64,000 nt of DNA from Flavobacteriales bacterium (GTDB lineage: Bacteria; Bacteroidota; Bacteroidia; CAIKAF01): positions 1 to 64,000 of the forward strand of contig JAOABX010000012.1 in the NCBI GenBank assembly GCA_026418175.1, given 5' to 3'. Of this stretch, positions 10,029-17,602 are shown one piece after another (positions within the stretch are counted from its first letter, which is position 1; each line of letters begins with the position of its first letter). The position numbers and the translations under genes were made by a program. The notes beneath the pieces are model-generated. The model was not told where the DNA came from and did not search any database. It was given only the letters and a program-made list of their open reading frames with translations.

Positions 10029-10094
10029 ATAACGCTATTTTTAAATACTTTTTTGACAAAGGTATGGGATTATTTGGCAGAGAAAAGATAGAAA

Positions 10095-10130
10095 ATGAAA
10101 AAGGCGATTCTCATGAACCGCCTTTTTCAT
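10095..10130 (-). terminator. Rho-independent terminator of the fasciclin gene
   Basis: Perfect 12-bp inverted repeat (ATGAAAAAGGCG at 10095-10106 pairing with 10119-10130) with a 12-nt loop, followed on the minus strand by a T-rich run. It lies 18 bp after the stop of the fasciclin gene. Confidence 0.85.
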
Positions 10131-10148
10131 AAAATAAGAAATAAAAAA

Positions 10149-10928
10149 TTACTTAGACTTACCTCCCACTTGCTGAGTTTGTGTACCGGTTTGCTTACCA
10201 CCCACTTGCTGAGTTTCATTACCGGTTTGCTTTCCTCCTACACCACCAGTATTTGTGTTGGTAGTAGTAGTGGCAGTAGTTGTAGTAGTAGTGGTTGTAG
10301 TAGTTGGTGCAGGCTTAGCTTTACTTTTTTTAGCTGGAGGAGTTAAAACAGCATCAACTACATGAATTACACCATTAGAACATTGTATATCAGCAGTAGT
10401 AACTGTTCCATTACCAACTTTTAAAGTTTCACCATCCACTTTCAAAGTCAATACTTTTTCATCCAACATATCAAGCTCAGGACGGCTCTTTAAGTCAGCA
10501 GCAGCAAATTTTCCAGCAGCTACATGGTATGTTAAAAGATCAGTTAAATCCTGTTTCTTTTTCAAATCAGTCTTCAATGACTCTAATTTCTTTTGATCCA
10601 TTTTAGCAAAAGCATCATTGGTAGGAGCAAACACGGTATAGTTTGCATTAGCATCGCTAAGCTTTTCAACTAAACCTGCATTGCTCAATAATTCTACAAG
10701 CGTAGAGAACTGAGGATCAGCCTGAGCTGTTTCTACTACGTTTTTCAATTCTACTACTTGATTAGCAGCAGCAATTGAATCTTGACGCTTCTGCTCCAAA
10801 GCAGCTAGTGAATCTGCTTCTCTTTTTTTACGAGCAGCTTCATCTTCTTTTGCTTTGCCACCACCACATGATGTTAATACAACAGCAGTAGCAAGACCCA
10901 TGATTGCAAATAAATTTTTCATTTTCAT
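10149..10928 (-). CDS. Fasciclin (FAS1) domain lipoprotein with repetitive tail
   Basis: 259 residues. The signal peptide ends in a lipobox (VVLTSC, Cys21), so it is a predicted lipoprotein. Residues ~30-60 are charged and helical (EEAARKKREADSLAALEQKR). Residues ~65-195 form one FAS1 domain with the H-box-like TVFAPTNDAFAKM and the later CSNGVIHVVDAVLTP. FAS1 domains mediate adhesion or matrix contacts. The tail is a Thr-rich run encoded by ACT-type triplets, then two copies of a 12-residue repeat (GGKQTGNETQQV type). Divergent from the small lipoprotein gene at 11082; TACATTTG promoter box upstream and a strong hairpin terminator downstream. Confidence 0.88.
   Translation of the reverse strand: MKMKNLFAIMGLATAVVLTSCGGGKAKEDEAARKKREADSLAALEQKRQDSIAAANQVVELKNVVETAQADPQFSTLVELLSNAGLVEKLSDANANYTVFAPTNDAFAKMDQKKLESLKTDLKKKQDLTDLLTYHVAAGKFAAADLKSRPELDMLDEKVLTLKVDGETLKVGNGTVTTADIQCSNGVIHVVDAVLTPPAKKSKAKPAPTTTTTTTTTTATTTTNTNTGGVGGKQTGNETQQVGGKQTGTQTQQVGGKSK
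10158..10241. repeat. 36-bp tandem repeat in the fasciclin tail
   Basis: Two near-identical 36-bp units (10158-10193, 10194-10229) plus a partial third unit encode the GGKQTGxxTQQV repeats at the C-terminus. The differences are one base in the first third and the codons for the variable pair. Confidence 0.8.
10258..10307. repeat. Trinucleotide (GTA-type) microsatellite in coding sequence
   Basis: A run built mainly of GTA/GTT triplets on the plus strand encodes the poly-Thr linker of the fasciclin lipoprotein. Unit gain or loss would keep the frame and only change linker length. Confidence 0.75.
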
Positions 10929-10977
10929 ACTTGTTAATTAATTTGTTAAAGTTTGGTTAAAATTTGATTTAACGTGG

Positions 10978-10985
10978 CAAATGTA
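10978..10985 (-). promoter_or_regulatory. Bacteroidota -7 box for the fasciclin gene
   Basis: Minus-strand TACATTTG (plus strand CAAATGTA), 50 bp before the ATG at 10928. It is identical to the box that drives the divergent lipoprotein gene. Confidence 0.55.
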
Positions 10986-11042
10986 GTTGAATTTTAAAAT
11001 ATCACATAAATAGAATAAATTTTTTTTCTTAAAAAACCTTTT

Positions 11043-11050
11043 TACATTTG
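11043..11050 (+). promoter_or_regulatory. Bacteroidota -7 box for the small lipoprotein gene
   Basis: TACATTTG. Transcription would start about 11057, which puts ATG 11055 at or before the transcript start and leaves ATG 11082 with a ~25-nt leader. It therefore decides the start of the following gene. Confidence 0.6.
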
Positions 11051-11081
11051 CGCATTGAACCAAATAATAAATTCAGAACTT

Positions 11082-11573
11082 ATGAAAAAAATCTTTTTGA
11101 ATGTAAAAACATTAGGCCTGATGGCTATTGTTGCTGGTGCTTTAACTTTAAATAGCTGTGGAAATACAGCTAAATGTACTGAGCCAAAAGATGATAACTA
11201 CAACTCAACTACAGAAGAGTGTGATGAGGCTGGTACTGAAAACAAATTTGTTGGTAACTGGACTGGTACACCTGGTTCTTATCCTTTTAATGTAACAGCT
11301 AGTGCTACTACTGGAGATTATACAATTAATGTAAGCACGAATTTTGGATTAACTGATGGTAATGGAAATCAACTTACTCCTGCTAACTTGAACGGTTGGA
11401 GTGTAAGCGGTAATCAGGCAACGTTATCATCAGCTACTTTATATAATGGAAGTGTTAATAATGCTACAATTAGCTATACTAATTCAAATTCTGCTACTGT
11501 AACATATACTCTTTCTGGATTTCCACCAAGCAGTAATGTTAATGGTACTTATACTGAATCTTTAAGCAAATAA
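11082..11573 (+). CDS. Small secreted lipoprotein, paralog of the one at 12354
   Basis: 163 residues from ATG 11082. This start is preferred over ATG 11055 because it begins the signal peptide (MKKIF) and suits the promoter box. The signal ends in the lipobox LTLNSC. The mature part has an early Cys pair (KCTEPKDDNYNSTTEEC) and then a beta-rich domain (KFVGNWTG to GTYTESLSK). It aligns along its full length with the product at 12354-12809, sharing the DDNY-T-E-C, KF-G-WTG, NFGLT/NMGLT and YTLSGF blocks. Lipoprotein anchoring is inferred from the lipobox; function is unknown. Followed by a strong terminator, so it is a one-gene transcript. Confidence 0.8.
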   Translation: MKKIFLNVKTLGLMAIVAGALTLNSCGNTAKCTEPKDDNYNSTTEECDEAGTENKFVGNWTGTPGSYPFNVTASATTGDYTINVSTNFGLTDGNGNQLTPANLNGWSVSGNQATLSSATLYNGSVNNATISYTNSNSATVTYTLSGFPPSSNVNGTYTESLSK

Positions 11574-11592
11574 TAATTAATTTAAGCTTTGT

Positions 11593-11619
11593 AAGGGGGC
11601 AATAGCCCCCTTTTTTTTT
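11593..11619 (+). terminator. Rho-independent terminator
   Basis: GGGGGC (11595-11600), AATA loop, GCCCCC (11605-11610), then nine T residues; the flanking AA/TT extends the stem to 8 bp. It sits 20 bp after the lipoprotein stop. Confidence 0.92.
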
Positions 11620-11647
11620 GGCATATAAATTGAAATTCTTAATTTAA

Positions 11648-12289
11648 ATGCCAGCTATGAAGCATTGGGTTTTCATACTAATTATTCTCGTTTTGCCTAT
11701 ACAGCAAACTGCATCTCAAGTTGTTAATGGCAAAAATGGGTATACATGGACACAAGTAGATACCAGCAAAACAGGTGGACAAATAAAATATTACGCCTAT
11801 ACCGAAGATTCTACGCTTGTAAAATATTTACCTCAATTTGAAGTACTTACTCTTCGAACTTTCGTTAAAAAGAAAGATCAACGAAAATATGATCGGTTAG
11901 TGCGTCATGTAAAAAAGGTATATCCGTTTGCCAAATTAGCCGGTGAACGAATGAAAGCGTATGCCCTAACACTGGAAAGCCTTAGTAAAAAAGAACGAAA
12001 AAATCTAGTTCGTTCATTTGAAGAAGAAATCAAAAAAACACATGGACAGGATTTAAAAAAATTAACTCCAGGACAAGGAAGAATTCTTTTAAAGCTCATT
12101 GATCGCGAAACGGGGAATACCCCCTACGAATTAATAGAAGAACTAAGGGGCAGCTTTGCCGCCATTTTTTGGAATATAACTGCATCTTTCTTTGACTTTG
12201 ACTTAAAAGAAGGGTTTGATCCCAGCACCCGAGAAGAAGACCTCTACATTGATGAAATTTGCCGCATGATTGATGCCGGGCAACTTTAG
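11648..12289 (+). CDS. DUF4294 family secreted protein
   Basis: 213 residues with an N-terminal signal (cleavage likely after TASQ near residue 24). I recognise it as DUF4294, a family found almost only in Bacteroidota, from the central block FVKKKDQRKYDRLVRHVKKV and the PFAKLAGERM and FWNITASFFDFDLKEGF stretches. Its function has not been established to my knowledge. A second ATG at 11657 (MKHW) is an equally good start. It lies between two paralogous lipoprotein genes on the same strand, but the strong terminator before it argues for separate transcription from the first. Confidence 0.85.
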   Translation: MPAMKHWVFILIILVLPIQQTASQVVNGKNGYTWTQVDTSKTGGQIKYYAYTEDSTLVKYLPQFEVLTLRTFVKKKDQRKYDRLVRHVKKVYPFAKLAGERMKAYALTLESLSKKERKNLVRSFEEEIKKTHGQDLKKLTPGQGRILLKLIDRETGNTPYELIEELRGSFAAIFWNITASFFDFDLKEGFDPSTREEDLYIDEICRMIDAGQL

Positions 12290-12353
12290 ATAAGTTTCAT
12301 TCTCCATTTCAATATTTAAACAATTTTTTCTTAGTTTAGAAAAAAATTCGAGT

Positions 12354-12809
12354 ATGAAAAAAATCGTACTAATATTTTTAATGACCGGCATCAATCTGTT
12401 TTTCAGCTGTGAGTCATATAAATGTAATATTCCAGAAGATGATAATTATCAGTCAAAAACAGAAGTTTGCAACTTAGATTCCACCCTTAATAAATTTATT
12501 GGAACCTGGACAGGAGCTCCGGGCCCCTACCTATTTACTGTCTCTAAAGGCACTAACAATGAATATAAACTTAATGTAATAACTAACATGGGACTGACTA
12601 ATGGCCAGGGGATACAGCGAGATCCTGTACAATTAAACAACTGGCTGGTTACTCAAGACAAAGCTTCGCTTGCTACTACCGCTTTTTATGAAGGTGAAAT
12701 AACTGCAACATTAACTTATACAAGTCCTATTATCATGGGGATTGATTATACATTATCAGGTTTTGGAATTCCTTATGATGGTACATACGAAGAAATTTTA
12801 ACCAAATAA
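12354..12809 (+). CDS. Small secreted lipoprotein, paralog of the one at 11082
   Basis: 151 residues. The signal peptide ends in the lipobox LFFSC (Cys19). The mature protein repeats the architecture of the 11082 product: YKCNIPEDDNYQSKTEVC, then KFIGTWTG, NMGLTNGQG and DYTLSGFG. The two differ at most positions, so this is an old rather than a recent duplication. No known family or function recognised. The 3' end converges with the large T9SS protein, separated by a shared hairpin. Confidence 0.8.
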   Translation: MKKIVLIFLMTGINLFFSCESYKCNIPEDDNYQSKTEVCNLDSTLNKFIGTWTGAPGPYLFTVSKGTNNEYKLNVITNMGLTNGQGIQRDPVQLNNWLVTQDKASLATTAFYEGEITATLTYTSPIIMGIDYTLSGFGIPYDGTYEEILTK

Positions 12810-12820
12810 ACCAATTATGA

Positions 12821-12858
12821 CAGAGATAAAATTGAACAATTTGTCAATTTCATCTCTG
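12821..12858. terminator. Bidirectional hairpin between convergent genes
   Basis: CAGAGAT...AATTGA.CAA pairs with TTGTCAATTT.ATCTCTG with one mismatch and one bulge. It lies between two convergent stops (12809 and 12867) and could terminate both. Confidence 0.7.
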
Positions 12859-12866
12859 TGCATCTT

Positions 12867-15800
12867 TTATTTAACTACTAGTCGTTTAACCCATCCAAAT
12901 GAAGTTTTTACTAAATAAATTCCAGGCTTCAGAGCAGTAGCATCAAAACCATTAGCCAATTCCTTTGAAAGTATCAGTTTTCCTGAAATATCAAATAATT
13001 CAAAAGATAGTGGTTGATTAAAATACACCCATCCTTCGCCTACCGGATTAGGATACATAATCCAAGCACTTCCGCTGTTTTGCTCATCAATGGATGAGTT
13101 ATTTATTGTGGATTGACTACCGGTTAGCGCGGAATTAATATATAATTCCGGATTGCAAGAATACTCATATATCGCAAAATGATAAGTGGTATTCGATTGC
13201 AGATTCATTACGTTTACACTGCTTCCTGAACCATTGTAAATTACAAATCCGCTGCCCAATTCAGTACCTGATGTTCCGTAGTTGATATTGAAATTATAAT
13301 TTGTACCATTAACAGGGGCATCAGAAACAGGAGCTCCCTGACGGGCAATTACAATTCTTCCGGTACCATTACCGTTAGTCCAAGAAACTGTCATGGATGA
13401 TGTTGTTACGTTAGAAAATGTCAAATTGGTTGCAGGTAAAGAAGGAGCAACACAAGCCTGTATGCAGTTTATCAGAGTATCATTGCTAAGTGGTATTGAA
13501 CTATTGTCTGTAGCTATAATACGAAAGGCTTCAATCACATTATATTGCAAGTCGTTCCAAGTAAATACACCATTATTCATATTTTGTGGTCCTAATCCCG
13601 TAGCGCTGCTTAATGTTCCTGTACCTGGAATACCAAGTGAAAGCGTAATCTGACGTGGACTGACATCAATATTATTTTGATCATCACGTGCCGTAACTGT
13701 AACTGAAAAATTCTGATTTTGGATTACATTCAAAGGTACAGCGAAGGTCAAGCGAGTGGCTTGCACATCCAGCACATTAAGCGAGCCATTGGAAGTAATA
13801 TTGCCAAAAGCTGCAGGCAAAGAACTATTACAAGCATTAGCCAGTTGAATACCTGAAGGAGCAATTTGTAATTGCAATACAGAACCATCAATCACAGAAC
13901 CATTAGTGGTTAATGAAATGCGAATAGTATATGTTTTCGATGCATCATCTGGAATGGTTTGATTCAATCCGGTAAACAAAACAGTACCGGAAGAGATAAT
14001 CCCATCAGCAATCTTTACAGTTCCATCAAACAAAGCAGCATGGGCTATTGCAGCAGAAAAATTAGCAACTGTATTTAATGGCCCTTGGGTAAATGTAAAG
14101 CCATCAATCAATGTTGGAAGATTATCAGAATCGCCGGATGCGCCACCATCTCTAACTGTGAATGCCCAAACCTGAATACCTTCTGAAATTGTATTTATTG
14201 GACCATTCACTGAAGAAGGAATAATTGAAGCCTCTGATGCTGGCACAGCTACAATGTCTGTTAATGGTGTAGTAAGCGGACTAGATGTTACATATATATC
14301 ATCTAATCGAATGCGAGGACGAGTTCCAGACCCGGTGCCAACCCGATGATACATCCAGCGAAGATACACAGCCGGTTGATTGTTGCAGGCAGCAGGCAGA
14401 ACAATACCAGAAAATTGTTGTTCATGACCTACCGATTGACCTGAAGATGTATAAGAAACTGCAGGAGTTAAATCAGTCCATGGGCCATTACCCACACGAT
14501 ACTGTAATGTTAAATTGTAAACACGATTATTATCTGTTTGAGCCAATAATCCTGCCGTAAAATCAACCGTAATATTGCTACGTCCTAGAGTATTTAATCC
14601 TAATACAGCAGCACCTAAATTTCCGGAAGTTCCGGTATTTAAGAAAGAAATTCCATCCGTTCCTAACCCATTGATTCGTGTACCACCTGTTAAATTATAT
14701 GCCAGAGAATAATTTGCAGTATCTTGGGCTGTAATGAGTGGATCTTGGGCATTAAAACGATGAAAAATCATATTGGATGGATAAGTGCCTGCTGGTTCGG
14801 TAGCTGCCCATTGAGTAAACGAATAATCCCCGGAACAAAGCACATGAAGGGTAGGAATACCTCCAGAAACCACCGCATTTCCAGAAACTGCAACATTCAC
14901 CGAAGTAGCTCCTGTACTTGAAAAACTAACATTTCCTCCATGGGCACCACTGGCTGTTGGATTATATCGTACATATATCCAAGTTGGGGGTACTGTTCCA
15001 GATGTAGGAGTAAGGTTAATTAAATTAGTAAACCCACTATTGTAAACAGTTGAAATTTGAAAATGTAAAGGAGAAGTAATTTGAAGATCATTTGTTAAAA
15101 AAACTCCCGATACCTGTATGCTATCTGGCAAAGTGGGCAATCCAACAGAGGTGCTAAACGTAGAAAGTGAAGTAACATTGGTAAATATAGCGGGGATAGC
15201 AGTTGTTGTAAAATTTCCAGTAGCCGGTGTTATCGTAAGGTATTCGCCCGGATTACAATTATATTCAACTACGGCTACGTGATAAGTAATTCCGGGAGTT
15301 AAGCCGGATACAGTTACAGTATTACCGGTTCCATTATAAACTACATAACCTGAACCTAATGCAGCTGCAGGAACACCAAAATTATTATTGGCGGTATAAT
15401 TGTTCCCATTTACAGGAAAATCTGAAACAGCACTACCTGCACGAACAATTACCAGCCGGGCTGTGCCGTTTCCGTTGGTCCAAGTTAAATCTGCTGTTGT
15501 ACCGGTAATATTATTAACAAGTAAATTTGTAGCGGAAATTGTAGGTGCTGTACAAGCAATAACTTTAGGTGTAATGGTAAGATCATCAATGGCTAATCCA
15601 TCATCACTTCCTGTAACATCTACATCGCGCCAACGAATCCAGGCAGTACCTCCAGGTGCAATAGTTCCAAACCCAGTGATTTCTTCTGAAAAAATCTGAC
15701 GGTTTACCGGATTATTCCCATCCAGCGATGTAGCAGTACCTCCTTGCTGTAATGCAACAAAGTCAAGAACAGAAAAAGCAGTCCACGTACCTGTATTTAA

Positions 15801-17198
15801 CGACGTAGCATCTACACTTACCTCAAACATTAATTTATCATTGGCTGTATTCCCACCTTTACGCCATTGTTCGCCTACATAATCTATTTGCAAGGCATTT
15901 ACATGGGACCCTGTATTGTTTATCAACTTTGCTCCTAAAAAATTGGGAGTTAAATTGCCTGTAGTAAGCGAACCAAATGCACGCTCATTATTGGAGGTAG
16001 AACCATAGCTATATGAGTCACCTGTTGTTTGTGTACCATCATCTGCTCTATAAAATGCATTAGCATTTGTTCCTTGCTCAAAAAAGTAAATCCCTCGAGG
16101 GATAGTGGTGTTTGAAGTTCCGGTAATTTCAAGTTCATTAAATGTTGTAATAGTAGATGGCGTATTCAATGCTGGTAATACAATTGCATCATCATTATCT
16201 ACAATGTCAATATTTACAAAAGAAATTGAACCAACTGCCAATCCCGAACTAACCGATTGAATAGAAACTATGGCTGTTTCCAATGCTTCCCGAATGTTAT
16301 CATCCTGAACGGTGAATGTTACAGAACCGGTAGTTTGTCCATTTAAGATAGTAATGGTAAAGCTGCTTAGCACATAATCAGTGGAAGTAATATTTGAACC
16401 TGTAACATTTAAAGTAACTGTTTGATCTCCTACTACTGGAGCACTAGCCGTGGCAGTAATTGTAATGATGCTACTTGAAGCTTCAAACCCGGATGAAGCA
16501 GATGCTGATAAATTAACTTCTGTTCCAGAAATAACATTTCCAGTAATGGAGATATTATCGATGGAAAAACTAGGGCGATTACCGGTACCTATTGAATCTT
16601 TAATCAACCAGCGCAACTGAATATTGGATTGATTATTACATACAGCTGGCAACGTAACCGTTATGGTTTGTGGATTCAAAGAAGTAGTACCAGAGGTATT
16701 ATCACCCAATGAAGTATTGTTATGATAATAACTACCTGGGATAGTTGTAAATGCTCCGGATGTACCCAGCCGATATTGTAACCCTAACACGTTTGTTCTT
16801 GCAGTTGCTTGCTGACGTTGGGTTTGTGCTGTAAATTGTACTTGAATATCTTGCAATCCGGTGGTATTGATAGCTAAACAAGCTGTTTTCATATTTGAAG
16901 CTGTGGAAAGCAAACCTAATTTGCCATTCATATCATATACTCCAGCAGCAGTTGTAGCATTAGTTCCGCCCGCTAAATTTTGGTCTGTAAGGCTTGTACC
17001 TTCAGTAGAAAAATTCGTAGAAAGAGAACCTGCTATGGTCCACCCCTGCCATCCAGAGGGATATGAAGTAGTACTGCCAGTAAATGATGAGAAGTCTTGT
17101 GAATATGGCAAAGTTTGCGGGGTAGGATGTGTTTGAGCCATTAACTCCAATAAACCTACTATACATATTGTAATTATGATAAATAAAATATTTTTCAT
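12867..17198 (-). CDS. Large T9SS-exported modular surface protein
   Basis: 1443 residues from ATG 17198, chosen because it starts directly before the signal peptide (MKNILFIIITIC...MAQ); an upstream ATG-type start at 17249 would add 17 unlikely residues. After the signal comes an 'LPYSQDFSSFTG...PSGW' module of ~190 residues, then a Calx-beta-like domain ending IVDND, then further beta modules. Two diverged copies of an FnIII-like module (TWTNGNGTARLVIVR and SWTNGNGTGRIVIAR) are separated by ~650 residues. It ends in a type A T9SS sorting domain (YPNPVGEG to KRLVVK). Likely an adhesin or matrix-like cell-surface protein; no catalytic motif seen. No obvious promoter box upstream. Confidence 0.85.
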   Translation of the reverse strand: MKNILFIIITICIVGLLELMAQTHPTPQTLPYSQDFSSFTGSTTSYPSGWQGWTIAGSLSTNFSTEGTSLTDQNLAGGTNATTAAGVYDMNGKLGLLSTASNMKTACLAINTTGLQDIQVQFTAQTQRQQATARTNVLGLQYRLGTSGAFTTIPGSYYHNNTSLGDNTSGTTSLNPQTITVTLPAVCNNQSNIQLRWLIKDSIGTGNRPSFSIDNISITGNVISGTEVNLSASASSGFEASSSIITITATASAPVVGDQTVTLNVTGSNITSTDYVLSSFTITILNGQTTGSVTFTVQDDNIREALETAIVSIQSVSSGLAVGSISFVNIDIVDNDDAIVLPALNTPSTITTFNELEITGTSNTTIPRGIYFFEQGTNANAFYRADDGTQTTGDSYSYGSTSNNERAFGSLTTGNLTPNFLGAKLINNTGSHVNALQIDYVGEQWRKGGNTANDKLMFEVSVDATSLNTGTWTAFSVLDFVALQQGGTATSLDGNNPVNRQIFSEEITGFGTIAPGGTAWIRWRDVDVTGSDDGLAIDDLTITPKVIACTAPTISATNLLVNNITGTTADLTWTNGNGTARLVIVRAGSAVSDFPVNGNNYTANNNFGVPAAALGSGYVVYNGTGNTVTVSGLTPGITYHVAVVEYNCNPGEYLTITPATGNFTTTAIPAIFTNVTSLSTFSTSVGLPTLPDSIQVSGVFLTNDLQITSPLHFQISTVYNSGFTNLINLTPTSGTVPPTWIYVRYNPTASGAHGGNVSFSSTGATSVNVAVSGNAVVSGGIPTLHVLCSGDYSFTQWAATEPAGTYPSNMIFHRFNAQDPLITAQDTANYSLAYNLTGGTRINGLGTDGISFLNTGTSGNLGAAVLGLNTLGRSNITVDFTAGLLAQTDNNRVYNLTLQYRVGNGPWTDLTPAVSYTSSGQSVGHEQQFSGIVLPAACNNQPAVYLRWMYHRVGTGSGTRPRIRLDDIYVTSSPLTTPLTDIVAVPASEASIIPSSVNGPINTISEGIQVWAFTVRDGGASGDSDNLPTLIDGFTFTQGPLNTVANFSAAIAHAALFDGTVKIADGIISSGTVLFTGLNQTIPDDASKTYTIRISLTTNGSVIDGSVLQLQIAPSGIQLANACNSSLPAAFGNITSNGSLNVLDVQATRLTFAVPLNVIQNQNFSVTVTARDDQNNIDVSPRQITLSLGIPGTGTLSSATGLGPQNMNNGVFTWNDLQYNVIEAFRIIATDNSSIPLSNDTLINCIQACVAPSLPATNLTFSNVTTSSMTVSWTNGNGTGRIVIARQGAPVSDAPVNGTNYNFNINYGTSGTELGSGFVIYNGSGSSVNVMNLQSNTTYHFAIYEYSCNPELYINSALTGSQSTINNSSIDEQNSGSAWIMYPNPVGEGWVYFNQPLSFELFDISGKLILSKELANGFDATALKPGIYLVKTSFGWVKRLVVK

Positions 17199-17392
17199 AC
17201 TAAGAAGTTTTCTCAAAAATAATCCTTTTAGCCTAGTCCTAAAAATCATTTTTATTATGAAAAAATTAAAAGTAAGAATTCCTCAATGTTTTTATCCTAC
17301 AATCTACAAAGTCAATTAATTCAAATGATTGTTTCTACCCAAAAAAACAAACGAATTTTTAATATAAAGAAGAATATTGTATGCAAATAAAA

Positions 17393-17425
17393 AAGGGCTT
17401 CAAACTTTGATTGTCTGAAACCCTT
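17393..17425 (-). terminator. Terminator of tRNA-Asn
   Basis: Imperfect hairpin AAGGG.TTCA / TGAA.CCCTT with a long loop. On the minus strand it ends in CCCTTTTTTATTT, a good U-run, 11 bp after the tRNA 3' end. Confidence 0.7.
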
Positions 17426-17435
17426 GCCATTCTTG

Positions 17436-17509
17436 CTCCCCGGGCTGGGCTTGAACCAGCGACCCCCTGATTAACAGTCAGGTGCTCTAACCAGCTGAGC
17501 TACCGAGGA
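17436..17509 (-). tRNA. tRNA-Asn (GTT)
   Basis: 74-nt cloverleaf on the minus strand. The acceptor stem TCCTCGG/CCGGGGA has one G-T pair, with a G discriminator base. The D arm GCTC...GAGC, anticodon stem CCTGA/TCAGG with loop CTGTTAA (anticodon GTT) and T arm GCTGG-TTCAAGC-CCAGC all pair. CCA is not encoded. Confidence 0.96.
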
Positions 17510-17602
17510 ATTTCGCATTTTGGGGGTACAAATGTAAAACTTATTTTTTAGTTCCAAAAACCAAGCGTAAAAAATTATCTAAGCCCAGGAATTAATTAAA
17601 AT

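Noticed and set aside
10095..10346. 83-codon plus-strand frame at the end of the fasciclin gene
   Set aside because: It is made of the terminator and the antisense of the Thr-rich repeats.
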